64,000 bases of DNA from Nevskiaceae bacterium (GTDB lineage Bacteria; Pseudomonadota; Gammaproteobacteria; Nevskiales; Nevskiaceae). The DNA is taken from positions 35,516 to 99,515 of the forward strand of contig SCVA01000046.1 in the NCBI GenBank assembly GCA_004297005.1. Reading direction: 5' to 3'. Under the pieces are notes generated by a model. It was not told the DNA's origin, did no database searches, and worked only from the letters and a program-made list of their open reading frames with translations. Position numbers and translations under genes: made by a program. This document shows positions 34,878 to 44,608 of this stretch, piece by piece. How positions within the stretch are numbered: position 1 is the stretch's first letter; the number at the start of each line of letters is the position of its first letter.

Positions 34878-36266
34878 ATGAGCGCAGCACTGCATTGCAT
34901 AGTCCTTGCCGCAGGGCAGGGCACGCGAATGAAAAGTGCGCTGCCCAAGGTGCTGCATCCGGTCGGCGGCAAGCCCATGCTGGCGCATGTGCTGGACGCG
35001 GTGCATGGCGCCGGTGCCGCCGCCTGCCATGTGGTCTATGGCCATGGTGGCGAGCAGGTGCAGGCCTGGTGCGCCAAGGCCTATCCGCATGACCGTAGCC
35101 TGCACTGGGCGCTGCAAGCGCAGCAACTGGGCACCGGGCACGCGGTTTCACAGGCCATCCCGCAGGTGCCGGACACCGCGACCGTGCTGATCGCCTATGG
35201 CGACGTGCCGCTGATCCGCAGCGAGACCCTGGCGAGGCTGGCCGCCGCTGGCGCCGAAGGTCTCGCCATCGCCACGGTCGAACTGGCCGAGCCCAGAGGT
35301 TATGGCCGCATCCTGCGCGACGCCCAGGGCCAGGTGAGCGGCATCGTCGAAGAAAACGACGCCAGTGAGGCGCAGCGCGCCATCCGCGAGGTCAACACCG
35401 GCCTGATGGCGGCGCCAGCGCGGCTGCTCAAACCCTGGCTCGCGGCCCTGCGCAACGACAACGCCAAGGGCGAGTACTACCTCACCGACGTGGTCGGCTT
35501 CGCGGTCGCCGCCGGCCTGCCGGTACGGGTGGTGGGTGTCGCCGACGCCGAGGAGGTGGAAGGCGTCAACGACCGCCTGCAGCTGGCCCGCCAGGAGCGC
35601 GTCTACCAGCGTCGCCAGGCCGAGGCGCTGATGCGCGAGGGTGTCGCCTTCGCCGACCCCGCGCGCTTCGACCTGCGCGGCTCGCTGCGGGTGGGCCGCG
35701 ATGTGCACATCGACGTCGGGGTGGTGATCGAGGGCGACTGCCAGTTCGCCGACGGCGTCAGCATTGGCCCCTACTGCGTGCTGAAGAACGTACGGCTCGG
35801 CGCCGGCAGTCAGGTGCTCGCGCATTCGGTGCTGGAAGGCCTCGACGCCGGCCAGCATTGCCGCATCGGCCCGTTCTCGCGGGTGCGACCCCAGACCCGC
35901 TTCGCCGACGAGGTGCACATCGGCAATTTCGTCGAGGTGAAGAAGGGTGAGCTGGGTTCCGGCACCAAGGCCGGGCATCTTGCCTACATCGGCGACGCCA
36001 TGGTCGGCGCGCGGGTCAACATCTCGGCGGGTGTCATCACCTGCAACTACGACGGCACCAACAAGCACACCACGGTGATCGGCGACGACGCCTTCATCGG
36101 CACCGACAGCCAGCTGGTGGCGCCGGTCACCATCGAGCGCGGCGCCTATGTCGCCGCCGGCTCCACCATCACCAAGACTGCGCCGGCCGATAGCCTCACC
36201 ATCTGCCGCGCGCGCGAGCAGAAGAGCATTGCCGGGTGGAAGAAGCCGGTGAAGAGCAAGAAGTAG
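34878..36266 (+). CDS. glmU: Bifunctional UDP-GlcNAc pyrophosphorylase / GlcN-1-P acetyltransferase
   Basis: LHCIVLAAGQGTRMKSALPKVLHPVGGKPML; C-terminal hexapeptide repeats. Confidence 0.98.
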   Translation: MSAALHCIVLAAGQGTRMKSALPKVLHPVGGKPMLAHVLDAVHGAGAAACHVVYGHGGEQVQAWCAKAYPHDRSLHWALQAQQLGTGHAVSQAIPQVPDTATVLIAYGDVPLIRSETLARLAAAGAEGLAIATVELAEPRGYGRILRDAQGQVSGIVEENDASEAQRAIREVNTGLMAAPARLLKPWLAALRNDNAKGEYYLTDVVGFAVAAGLPVRVVGVADAEEVEGVNDRLQLARQERVYQRRQAEALMREGVAFADPARFDLRGSLRVGRDVHIDVGVVIEGDCQFADGVSIGPYCVLKNVRLGAGSQVLAHSVLEGLDAGQHCRIGPFSRVRPQTRFADEVHIGNFVEVKKGELGSGTKAGHLAYIGDAMVGARVNISAGVITCNYDGTNKHTTVIGDDAFIGTDSQLVAPVTIERGAYVAAGSTITKTAPADSLTICRAREQKSIAGWKKPVKSKK

Positions 36267-36446
36267 GTAGCTGCGTTCTGGTTGCGCGACGGACGGCCTC
36301 GCAGGCGATTCGGCGGGGCCGAGGCGCGCGCTTCTACAGGCGGCCGGGAATCGGAGTGGTTGATCGGCCGCGCAGTTGATTCCGAGGGGCCGCGTCGGGG
36401 GCGCTGCTGCGCGGCGCTCGCATCGATCTCGCCGCCGCAGGCGGCC

Positions 36447-37001
36447 TTACCCCCAGTTCTTCCAAGGCTTGTCCGGCAGCGGTTTGTCTTCAGGCTCAGG
36501 CTCCGGCGCCACCATCGGCTCGTCGGGAGGCAGAGGAGTGGAGGTTTCGGACTTGGGCTCGGCGCCCGATACGGGCGGGCTGCCAGCAGCCGGCGCATGC
36601 AGGCCCTTGCGCAGCTCGCGGCCCACCGCCTTGTTGAGGCCGGCGATGGCGCCGTAGATGCCCTCACTGATCGCGTCGTGCAGGCCACGCACCGCCTTGA
36701 CCGGCTGGCGCGCGCCGGGGATGGCCTCCAGCACACTGAACGGAATGTCGGCGATGCCCTTGTGGACCTCGCGGACCAGGGCGGTGCCGGTGGCCACCGC
36801 ATGCTCGGTGAGCTGCTGGCTTTCGCGCAACTGCTCCAGTCCGGCGATGCGCGCCGCCTGTTCCTGGCCGGCGGCCTCGGCGCGGTGCAGGGCGGCTTTC
36901 AGGCTGAGCAGGGTCTTGCGCAACTGCCAGGCGTAATAGGCGGTGGCGACCAGCAGCAGGGCCAGCACCGCCAGCAGCGACAGCAGGCCTTCAATCGACA
37001 T
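36447..37001 (-). CDS. Hypothetical membrane-anchored protein, Pro-rich tail
   Basis: 184 aa, N-terminal TM, coiled coil, Pro/Glu-rich C-terminus. Confidence 0.65.
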   Translation of the reverse strand: MSIEGLLSLLAVLALLLVATAYYAWQLRKTLLSLKAALHRAEAAGQEQAARIAGLEQLRESQQLTEHAVATGTALVREVHKGIADIPFSVLEAIPGARQPVKAVRGLHDAISEGIYGAIAGLNKAVGRELRKGLHAPAAGSPPVSGAEPKSETSTPLPPDEPMVAPEPEPEDKPLPDKPWKNWG

Positions 37002-37329
37002 AGTGGGTCACCTGCGCGCGCACGCCTTGCTCTTCGAGTTGCCGGGCCACCTCCTCGGCGGCCTTGGCGTAGACGATGCGCTCGATCATCTTCGGCGCCA
37101 GCTTCGCCACCGCGCCGGCCCAGGGCGACTCCCTGGCCGCCAGCTCATAGGTGTTGAGGATCTCGATGGCGATGCGCGCGCCCGAGGCGGCTTCCGCCAC
37201 GGTCGCCGGCTCGCCGTCCAGTTCCGCGCGCAGCGCCAGCAGCTGGCGGTTGAGCCGCACCAGGGCAAACAGCAGCAGCGCCGCCAGCAGCAAGGCGGCG
37301 GAGAGGACGATCCCTACCCAAAGCGACAT
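36991..37329 (-). CDS. Hypothetical membrane-anchored protein
   Basis: 112 aa, N-terminal TM; overlaps the next gene by 11 nt, suggesting co-translation. Confidence 0.65.
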   Translation of the reverse strand: MSLWVGIVLSAALLLAALLLFALVRLNRQLLALRAELDGEPATVAEAASGARIAIEILNTYELAARESPWAGAVAKLAPKMIERIVYAKAAEEVARQLEEQGVRAQVTHYVD

Positions 37330-37409
37330 GTCTGACCCCGCGGAGCCCGGTTTGGCTGCCTATAAAATAGCGCCTTGAGCCTGCAGGCAGGCGTCCCTAA
37401 GGATTACCC

Positions 37410-39236
37410 ATGTGCGGCATCGTCGGCGCGGTAGCGCAGCGCAATGTCACTCCCATCCTCATCGAGGGCCTCAAGCGCCTGGAATACCGCGGCTATGACT
37501 CCGCCGGCGTGGCGGTGATCGCCGACGGCCGCCTGCAACTGGCGCGCGCGGTGGGCAAGGTGGCGGAACTCGAAGCGATGCTGGCGGCGGCGCCCAAGCC
37601 CGGCACCACCGGCATTTGCCACACCCGCTGGGCCACCCACGGCGTGCCGGCCGAGCGCAACTCGCATCCGCACGTCTCCACCGACGTTGCGGTGGTGCAC
37701 AACGGCATCATCGAAAACCACGAGGAACTGCGCGAGGAGCTGGCCGCGCTCGGCTACCAGTTCCAGTCCGAGACCGACACCGAGGTGGTCGCGCACTTGG
37801 TGCAGCACTACATCGACAGCGGCAAGGATTTGCGCGAGGCCATGCTCGCCACCGTCAAGCGCATCACCGGCGCCTACGCGCTGGCGGTGATCTCAGCCCG
37901 CGAGCCGGGCCGCATGCTGCTGGCGCGGCGCGGCAGCCCGCTGTGCATCGGTATCGGTGTGGGCGAAAACTTCGCCGCCTCTGACGCCACCGCCCTGGTG
38001 TCGGTGACCAGCCGCATCGTCTACCTCGACGAAGGCGATCTCGGCGAGATCACCACCGAGGGCTACGCGGTGTTCGACCGCGAGGGCCGCGCGGTGATTC
38101 GCAAGGAGCATCTCTCCAACCTGAGCGCCGGCGCCGTCGACAAGGGCGAGTACCGGCACTTCATGGCCAAGGAGATATTCGAGCAGCCCACCGCGCTCGC
38201 CAACACGCTGGAAGGCCGCATCAGCGGCGGCCGCGTGCTCGAAGCCTGCCTGGGCCCGCGCGCGGCCGAGCTGCTGGCGCGGGTCAAGCGCGTGCGCCTG
38301 GTCGCCTGCGGCACTTCCGCACACGCCGGCCTGGTAGCCCAGTACTGGATCGAGCAGATCGCCAAACTGCCCTGCCGCGTCGAGCTGGCCAGCGAGTTCC
38401 GCTACCGCGACCCGGTGATCGAGCCGGATACCCTGTTCATCAGCATCAGCCAGTCCGGCGAGACCGCCGATACCCTGGAGGCGCTGCGCCACGCCAAAAC
38501 CAAGCAGCTCGCCGCCAGCCTGGTGATCTGCAACGCGCCGGAGTCCAGCCTGGTGCGCGAGAGCGACATCGCGCTGATGACCCACGCCGGCCCTGAGCGC
38601 AGCGTCGCCAGCACCAAGGCTTTCACCACCCAGTTGATGGCGCTGGCGCTGGTGATGCTGCTGCTGGCGCGCCGCAACGGCCTCTCCGAGGATCAGGAAC
38701 GCCGCTACGTGAAGAGCCTGGAGGCCGCCGCCCGCCAGGTCGGCGAGGTGCTGAAGGAAGACGCCGTGCTGCAGAAGCTCGCCGAGCGCCTGATGCACCA
38801 GCAGAACGCCTTGTTCCTCGGCCGCGGCCCGATGTGCGCGGTGGCGATGGAGGGCGCGCTCAAGCTCAAGGAAATCTCCTACATCCACGCCGAGGCCTAT
38901 GCCGCCGGCGAGCTCAAGCACGGCCCGCTGGCGCTGGTCGACGAGCACATGCCGGTGATCGCGGTCGCCCCCGACGGCCACCTGCTGGAAAAGGTGAAGA
39001 GCAACTTGCAGGAAGTGAAGGCGCGCGGCGGCGAGCTCTACGTGTTCGCCGACCGCGAGGCCGGTTTCAAGAGCGAGCCCGGCGTCACCGTCATCGGCAT
39101 GCCGCACGCCGACGAGCTGACCGACCCCATCGTCTACACCGTGCCATTGCAGTTGCTCGCATACCACGTCGCCGTACTCAAAGGCACCGACGTCGATCAG
39201 CCACGCAACCTCGCCAAGTCGGTGACGGTGGAATAG
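37410..39236 (+). CDS. glmS: Glutamine-fructose-6-phosphate aminotransferase
   Basis: MCGIVGAVAQRNVTPILIEGLKRLEYRGYDSAG; two SIS domains; 608 aa. Confidence 0.98.
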   Translation: MCGIVGAVAQRNVTPILIEGLKRLEYRGYDSAGVAVIADGRLQLARAVGKVAELEAMLAAAPKPGTTGICHTRWATHGVPAERNSHPHVSTDVAVVHNGIIENHEELREELAALGYQFQSETDTEVVAHLVQHYIDSGKDLREAMLATVKRITGAYALAVISAREPGRMLLARRGSPLCIGIGVGENFAASDATALVSVTSRIVYLDEGDLGEITTEGYAVFDREGRAVIRKEHLSNLSAGAVDKGEYRHFMAKEIFEQPTALANTLEGRISGGRVLEACLGPRAAELLARVKRVRLVACGTSAHAGLVAQYWIEQIAKLPCRVELASEFRYRDPVIEPDTLFISISQSGETADTLEALRHAKTKQLAASLVICNAPESSLVRESDIALMTHAGPERSVASTKAFTTQLMALALVMLLLARRNGLSEDQERRYVKSLEAAARQVGEVLKEDAVLQKLAERLMHQQNALFLGRGPMCAVAMEGALKLKEISYIHAEAYAAGELKHGPLALVDEHMPVIAVAPDGHLLEKVKSNLQEVKARGGELYVFADREAGFKSEPGVTVIGMPHADELTDPIVYTVPLQLLAYHVAVLKGTDVDQPRNLAKSVTVE

Positions 39237-39265
39237 GGCGGGGCTGCGCGCCGCCGCTGCATCCC

Positions 39266-39628
39266 ATGAAGAAGGCAAGAGCAGCGAAGCCCAAGTCCGC
39301 TTCCGGCCGCGGGCTGGACCTGCCCCTGTTCTGCGGCTGGGACGGGGAAACTCTGGTTGTGAACATACTCGGGACGCCGAGCGCCAAGCAGGATGCCATC
39401 GGCAAGGTGAAGGGGAATCAGCTCCGGGTCAGCGTCACCGCCGCACCGGTCGCCGGCAAGGCGACCGACCACATGGTCAAATTCCTCGCCAGGGAGTTCG
39501 AAACCCCGGCCGCCGACATCACCGTGGTATTCGGCCGCTACAACGTCAACAAGCAATTGCGGATCAGAGCGCCGCGGAGATTGCCGCCGGTGGTGGCAAA
39601 CGCGCTTTCAGAGCCCAAGAAAGCCTGA
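39266..39628 (+). CDS. DUF167 (YggU-like) family protein
   Basis: LVVNILGTPSAKQDAIGKVKGNQLRVSVTAAPVAGKATDHMVKFLAREF. Confidence 0.82.
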   Translation: MKKARAAKPKSASGRGLDLPLFCGWDGETLVVNILGTPSAKQDAIGKVKGNQLRVSVTAAPVAGKATDHMVKFLAREFETPAADITVVFGRYNVNKQLRIRAPRRLPPVVANALSEPKKA

Positions 39629-39789
39629 GAGCTAGCGCCAAGGGGGCGGTGGCTCTCAAGAGCCGCGAAATGCGCGCAGGCGTCGCGCGTTCTGGCGTTG
39701 CTCCAAAGGCGAGGCGCAGGGCGTTGACGGCGATCCAAGCTGAGGATCGCCGTGGGCTTGCAGCTGGCCGGATGCCGGGCCTCGCGAAC

Positions 39790-40170
39790 TTACTCGCCGC
39801 CCGGGGTGGGCTCGGTCGGAGCGGGGTCGCTGTTGGCGCCCATACCCATACCCATACCCATGCCCTTACCTCTGCCCATGCCCATGCCTTGGCACTTCAT
39901 GTCCATCATCTTCATCATCATGCCCATGTGCTGATCCATCTGCTCCATGTGCTCCTGCATCAGCCGCAGACGCTCCTTGTCGGTTTTCGCGGCCTTCATC
40001 TTCCGCATGTGTTCCTGCATCTGCGATTGATGCTCCTTCATCATCGGCATGTTCATCATGCCCATCTCGCCTTGCCCCATTTCGCCCTTGCCCATGTCGG
40101 CAGCTTGCGCGGAAAGGGATAGCAGCAGGCCCGTAGTCAGGGCCAGACACAGATTCTGGGTGGTTTTCAT
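39790..40170 (-). CDS. Secreted Met-rich small protein (possible metal binder)
   Basis: Signal peptide MKTTQNLCLALTTGLLLSLSAQA; mature part MGKGEMGQGEMGMMNMPMMKEHQSQMQEHMRKMK...MGMMMKMMDMKCQGMGMGRGKGMGMGMGMG. Confidence 0.78.
   Translation of the reverse strand: MKTTQNLCLALTTGLLLSLSAQAADMGKGEMGQGEMGMMNMPMMKEHQSQMQEHMRKMKAAKTDKERLRLMQEHMEQMDQHMGMMMKMMDMKCQGMGMGRGKGMGMGMGMGANSDPAPTEPTPGGE
39839..39893. repeat. CCCAT(A/G) microrepeat inside Met-rich gene
   Basis: cccatacccatacccatacccatgccc...cccatgcccatgcc encodes the (MG)n tract. Confidence 0.8.
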
Positions 40171-40250
40171 CTTCAGATCCTCCGTTGTCCAGCTTTGTGT
40201 AAAGGGTTCGGCAGGCGTGCCGATCTGCGAAAATTCATGCTGCAGACCGT

Positions 40251-41018
40251 TCAGCGCGCGGTATAGCCGCCATCGATCACCAACTCGGTGCCGGTGACGA
40301 ACTTCGCCTCGTCGCTCGCCAGGTACACCGCGCCCCAGGCGATGTCATCGGGCTCGCCCATATGGCCCAGCGGGTGCAGGGCGGCGGTGGCCTGGCGCGC
40401 GGCCTCGGCGTCTTCGGCGTCTTTCAGGAAGCCCTCGACCATCGGCGTCCAGATGAAGCCGGGATGGATGGAGTTCACCCGGATGCGGTCGGGCGCGTAG
40501 AGCAGGGCGTCGGTCTTGCTCATCATCCGCACCGCGCCTTTGGAGGCGTGGTAGGGCGGCACATCGGGCGCGCTGATCAGCCCGTAGATCGACGACAGAT
40601 TGATGATGCTGCCGCCGCCGGCCTTCTGCAGATGCGGGATGGCGTGCTTGGTGCAGAAGAACACGCCCTTCACGTTGATGCCCATCACCCGGTCCCACTC
40701 CGCCTCGCTGATCTCGTGCGTGGGCTTGTTGATGCCGGCGATGCCGGCATTGTTGACCAGCACATCGAGCCGGCCGAAGTGCTTGGTCGCCTGGTGGATG
40801 ACCTTCTGTACCTCGGCCTCGCTGGCGACATCGCAATGCCAGTAGCGGGCGCGCAGGCCACGTGCGACCAGCTCGGCGACGAACTGTCGGCCAGGCTTGT
40901 CGAGCACGTCGAGGACCGCCACCGAGGCGCCCTCTTCGCACATGCGCAGTGCGGTGGCCCGACCCAGGCCAACGGCGCCGCCGGTCACCACCGCCACCTT
41001 GTTCCTCAGTCTGTCCAT
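40251..41018 (-). CDS. SDR family oxidoreductase
   Basis: NKVAVVTGGAVGLGRATALRMCEEGA; NNAGIAGIN; YHASKGAVRMMSK. Confidence 0.93.
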   Translation of the reverse strand: MDRLRNKVAVVTGGAVGLGRATALRMCEEGASVAVLDVLDKPGRQFVAELVARGLRARYWHCDVASEAEVQKVIHQATKHFGRLDVLVNNAGIAGINKPTHEISEAEWDRVMGINVKGVFFCTKHAIPHLQKAGGGSIINLSSIYGLISAPDVPPYHASKGAVRMMSKTDALLYAPDRIRVNSIHPGFIWTPMVEGFLKDAEDAEAARQATAALHPLGHMGEPDDIAWGAVYLASDEAKFVTGTELVIDGGYTAR

Positions 41019-41095
41019 CCTTGCTCTCCGGTCGTCAGGGCGGGCCGCCCTCGCCATCTGGCTGGGCAGACTGCGTGCCGCCACCGGGGTGGTCA

Positions 41096-41109
41096 TTGAC
41101 CTGGGTCAA
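41096..41109. promoter_or_regulatory. FNR/Anr-like box
   Basis: TTGAC-CTGG-GTCAA between divergent SDR and WS/DGAT genes. Confidence 0.5.
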
Positions 41110-41174
41110 GCGACGGACCGGGCGCTCATGTCTAACTGGCGGCGATCACAGGGCACCGGAGGAGAACGGGCACC

Positions 41175-42659
41175 ATGGACCAGCAGAAGATCGAGGTGAT
41201 GAGCGCGGTGGATCGCGCCTGGCTGGAGATGGACAGTCCCGGCAATCCCATGGTGGTCAACGCCCTGATCGACTTCGCGCCGCCGTTGGACCCGGAAGCC
41301 CTGCGCGCCGAGCTGCTGGTGCGTCTGCTGCGCTACCCGCGCTTCCGTCAGCGTGCTGACGACGCGCACGCGCCGCCCCGCTGGGTCGAGGACGGCGAAC
41401 TGCTCGCCGACTACCACGCCCATATCGAACCTCCCGAGCGCTGGCGGCCAGACGGTGATCTCGCCGCCGCCGTCGCGCGGCAGGTGTGCCAGCCGCTGGA
41501 CCGCGCCCTGCCGTTGTGGCGCCTGTTCTTCTACCCACGCGCCGATGGCGGGCTCACAGTGCTGGTGCGTGTTCATCACGCCATCGCCGACGGCATCGCC
41601 CTGGTGCAGATGCTGATGGCGCTCACCGACTCCGGGCAGCATGCCGCCAGCAAGGAGCCGGCGGTGCGCCTGGAGCATGGTCGTCACGGGCCGCTGGCGG
41701 GGTTGATCACGCGCCTCGACGCGCTCAACCAGGCGGCCGAGCGGATCATCGACTTCGGCCGCGAGGATCTGCGCCACCCCGGCCGCATCCCCGCGCAATT
41801 GCGTGAGCTGCGCGGCCTGCTCGCCAGCGCCAGCCAGGTTCTGAGGCTGCCCCAGGACAACCCCCCGGCGCTGCGCCGACCACTCAGCGGACACCGTGCG
41901 CTGGCCTGGACCAGCGCCATCGCGCTGGCGCCGGTGCGGCGCCGCGCGCGCATCGAGGGGGTGAAGGTCAATGACCTTTTTCTCGCGGCGGTCACCGCCG
42001 CCTTCGCGCGCTATCTGGCCGAGCAGGGCGTGCCGGTTCCGGTGCGTCAGAACCTGAGGGTGTCGGTGCCGGTGAACCTGCGGCCGCCCAAGACCGGCGA
42101 TCTCGGCAACTGCTTCGGTCTGGTTCTGGTGGATCTGCCGCTGGGGCAGGGCGACCGCCGCAAGCGCTTGGCTCTGGTCGCCGAGCGCATGGCCGAGCTG
42201 AAGCATTCGCCGACCGCGCGCAGCGTGTTGCTGGCGCTGGCGGCGGCGGGGCATCTGCCGGTGCCGCTGGAGAAACGCCTGGTCGGTGGCGTCGCCGGCA
42301 AATCGGTGGCGGTGGTGTCGAACCTGCGCGGGCCGGAGCGGCCGCTGCGCATCGCCGGCGTGACCTTGCGTGAACTGGTGTTCTGGCCGCCGCAGGCTGG
42401 CGGCATCGGCGTCGGCGTCAGCCTGTTCAGCTACCGGCGGCGGGTCAGCGTCGGTATCTCCGCCGACCGCGCCCTGCTGGCGGATCCGGCGCGCTGGCTG
42501 GCGCTGTTCCAGGAGGAGTTGCAGGCCCTGCTTGGCCGGCCGGCGCGCAAGCCGACGGCTGCCGCCAGGGGCGAGGCCAAGCCGCGCCGTGGCGCGCGCC
42601 GGGCTGTGGCTAGTCCCAGAACCGCCGGAAGCCGTCGCCGTGCAGGCGCAGCCCCTTGA
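41175..42659 (+). CDS. Wax ester synthase/diacylglycerol acyltransferase (WS/DGAT) family protein
   Basis: VRVHHAIADGIALVQML (HHxxxDG); N-terminal MSAVDRAWLEMDSPGNPM; C-terminal SNLRGPERPL. Confidence 0.88.
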   Translation: MDQQKIEVMSAVDRAWLEMDSPGNPMVVNALIDFAPPLDPEALRAELLVRLLRYPRFRQRADDAHAPPRWVEDGELLADYHAHIEPPERWRPDGDLAAAVARQVCQPLDRALPLWRLFFYPRADGGLTVLVRVHHAIADGIALVQMLMALTDSGQHAASKEPAVRLEHGRHGPLAGLITRLDALNQAAERIIDFGREDLRHPGRIPAQLRELRGLLASASQVLRLPQDNPPALRRPLSGHRALAWTSAIALAPVRRRARIEGVKVNDLFLAAVTAAFARYLAEQGVPVPVRQNLRVSVPVNLRPPKTGDLGNCFGLVLVDLPLGQGDRRKRLALVAERMAELKHSPTARSVLLALAAAGHLPVPLEKRLVGGVAGKSVAVVSNLRGPERPLRIAGVTLRELVFWPPQAGGIGVGVSLFSYRRRVSVGISADRALLADPARWLALFQEELQALLGRPARKPTAAARGEAKPRRGARRAVASPRTAGSRRRAGAAP

Positions 42660-43479
42660 TGTCGGCCATCTGAAGCGCGGCGGCCTCGGCGCAACGCCGG
42701 AGTAGTTGCCGCCGCAGGGTTCGCGCGGCTTCGGTTGGCAGCCGTAAGCCGCGCAGGCGTCGCTCCGCGACCTGTAGGTCCTGCATCCGTCCAAGCTGGT
42801 CCTGCAGGCGCTTGAGCCGGCCCAGATAACGCGCCACCGCCTTGCCGGGATAGCCCGGCGCCAGCAGCTCCACCCGGTACCGCTGGGCCTTGAGCCGCAG
42901 CCGCAGGCGATGCAGGGCTTCGGTATCGTGGCGGTCCAGGTGCCGTGCGCGCCGTCGCAGACGACGGTGCTGCTGCTCCAGCACCTGCACCGCGGTCTGG
43001 CCGGGGTCCTCGCCGTCCGCCGCCGACACGGCGCAGGCGAGCAGGTAGCGTTCCAGCGCCAGCAGCAGGTGCAGGTGATGCTGGTCCTGCAAGGCCGCAC
43101 CGCTCTGTTGCCGCGCCGCGGTCTCTTGCCGCCAGGCCGCGTCGAGCAGCGGGGCACTGGCCTCGGGCTCGGGCTCGGTTTCGGCGAGCAGGGACGGCAG
43201 GGTTTCGGTCAGCAGGACCTGCCAGTCGCGCGCCGGCCCGGTGGCGCGTAGCAGGCCGCGCAAGGCGGTGTGCAGCGGCCGCCATTCGGCTTCCGGCAGT
43301 CGCTCGCGGCTGAGCGAGATCAGCGCGCGCAGGCGGCGCGCCGCCACCCGCAGGCGGTGCAGGCCCTCGCGGGCGCCGGCAGCCTCGGAGTCACGCGCAG
43401 CCTGACTCGCCAGCAGCAGCTCCTCGGCACTGGCGGCGGCCAGCGCCGGCAGGCTAGGCGCGCGGCGCATCGCCACCAA
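42610..43479 (-). CDS. CHAD domain protein
   Basis: EGLHRLRVAARRLRALISL; DTEALHRLRLRLKAQRYRVELL. Confidence 0.9.
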   Translation of the reverse strand: MVAMRRAPSLPALAAASAEELLLASQAARDSEAAGAREGLHRLRVAARRLRALISLSRERLPEAEWRPLHTALRGLLRATGPARDWQVLLTETLPSLLAETEPEPEASAPLLDAAWRQETAARQQSGAALQDQHHLHLLLALERYLLACAVSAADGEDPGQTAVQVLEQQHRRLRRRARHLDRHDTEALHRLRLRLKAQRYRVELLAPGYPGKAVARYLGRLKRLQDQLGRMQDLQVAERRLRGLRLPTEAARTLRRQLLRRCAEAAALQMADIKGLRLHGDGFRRFWD

Positions 43480-44560
43480 CTTCCTGGCGTGGAATCAGCA
43501 TCAACCAATGCGAGCTGAGGTTGATCGCCAGCGCCAGGATCGCCGGCCCCAGGAACAGGCCGATCAGCCCGAAGGCCGCGAGCCCGCCGAGGACGCCCAG
43601 CAGGGTGACGACAAAGGGCAGGTGCGAGCCACGGCTGATCAGGAAAGGCTTCACGACGTTGTCGACCGTGCTGATGCACAGCATGCCGTAGAACACCATG
43701 AACACCGCCCAGCCGGTGTCGCCCTGGCGGAACAGCCAGAGCGCCGCGCCGCCCCAGATCAGTGGTGGCCCGATCGGCACCATCGACAGCAGGAAGGTCG
43801 CCGCGCCCAGCAGCAGCGGTGCCGGCACCCCGGCGATGCTGAAGCCCAGCACCGCCACCATCGCCTGCGCCATGGCGGTGCCGGCGATGGCGACCATCAC
43901 GCTGACCACGGTGTTGCGCGCGGTGGCGAGCAGCTCCGGCCCCAGGCTGCCGCCGATGCGGCCGGCGAGCCGGTGCAGGCGTTCGGCCAGGCGATCGCCC
44001 TCGACGTAGAGGTAGTACAGCACCAGCAGTGCCAGGCCGATCTGTAGCAGGCCATTGCCGGCGGCGCGGCCGGAGTTCAGCGCCAGGCCACGCAGGGTTT
44101 CGGCGAGGTAGCCGGCGGTGCCGCTGGCGAGCAGGTCGCCGCGGCCAAAATGCTGCCAGTAGTCGAGCAGCCAGGGGCCGAGTACCGGCATCGTTGCCAG
44201 CCATTCCGGCAGCGGCGGCAGGCCGCCGCTACTCCAGTCGTCATAGAGCTTCAGTAGCCAGGCCAGGGCGTCACCGATGGAAGCGGCGATCAGCGCCGCC
44301 GGCACCATCACCAGGGCCGTCACCACTAGGCAGGCGAGCAGTGCGCTGCCGCGTTCGCGACCGCCCAGGCGCCGCAGCAGCCAGTGGTATTGCGGCCGGG
44401 TCGAGACCGCGATCACCGCCGCGAACAGGATGGCCGAGAAGAACGGCCGTAGCACCAGCCAGCAGCCCACCGCCAGCAGCAGCGCCACTGCCAGTCGCAG
44501 TACGACCTCGAGCTGCTGCAGCGGGAGCGTGTTCTGTGGTTCAGCGGCGGACATGCGCAC
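43454..44560 (-). CDS. AI-2E family transporter
   Basis: ISTVDNVVKPFLISRGSHLPFVVTLLGVLGGLAAFGLIGLFLGPAILALA. Confidence 0.93.
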   Translation of the reverse strand: MRMSAAEPQNTLPLQQLEVVLRLAVALLLAVGCWLVLRPFFSAILFAAVIAVSTRPQYHWLLRRLGGRERGSALLACLVVTALVMVPAALIAASIGDALAWLLKLYDDWSSGGLPPLPEWLATMPVLGPWLLDYWQHFGRGDLLASGTAGYLAETLRGLALNSGRAAGNGLLQIGLALLVLYYLYVEGDRLAERLHRLAGRIGGSLGPELLATARNTVVSVMVAIAGTAMAQAMVAVLGFSIAGVPAPLLLGAATFLLSMVPIGPPLIWGGAALWLFRQGDTGWAVFMVFYGMLCISTVDNVVKPFLISRGSHLPFVVTLLGVLGGLAAFGLIGLFLGPAILALAINLSSHWLMLIPRQEVGGDAPRA

Positions 44561-44608
44561 TCCCTGGGTCTAGCGGTGCCGGCGGTGGACCGCCACGGCC
44601 GGTGGGGT

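Noticed and set aside
39649-40122. His-rich plus-strand ORF (THTHTHTHALTSAHAHALALHVHHLHHHAH...) that looks like a metal-binding protein
   Set aside because: It is the complement of the Met-rich gene (ATG read as CAT); the minus strand has a proper signal peptide, so the His-rich protein is probably artefactual
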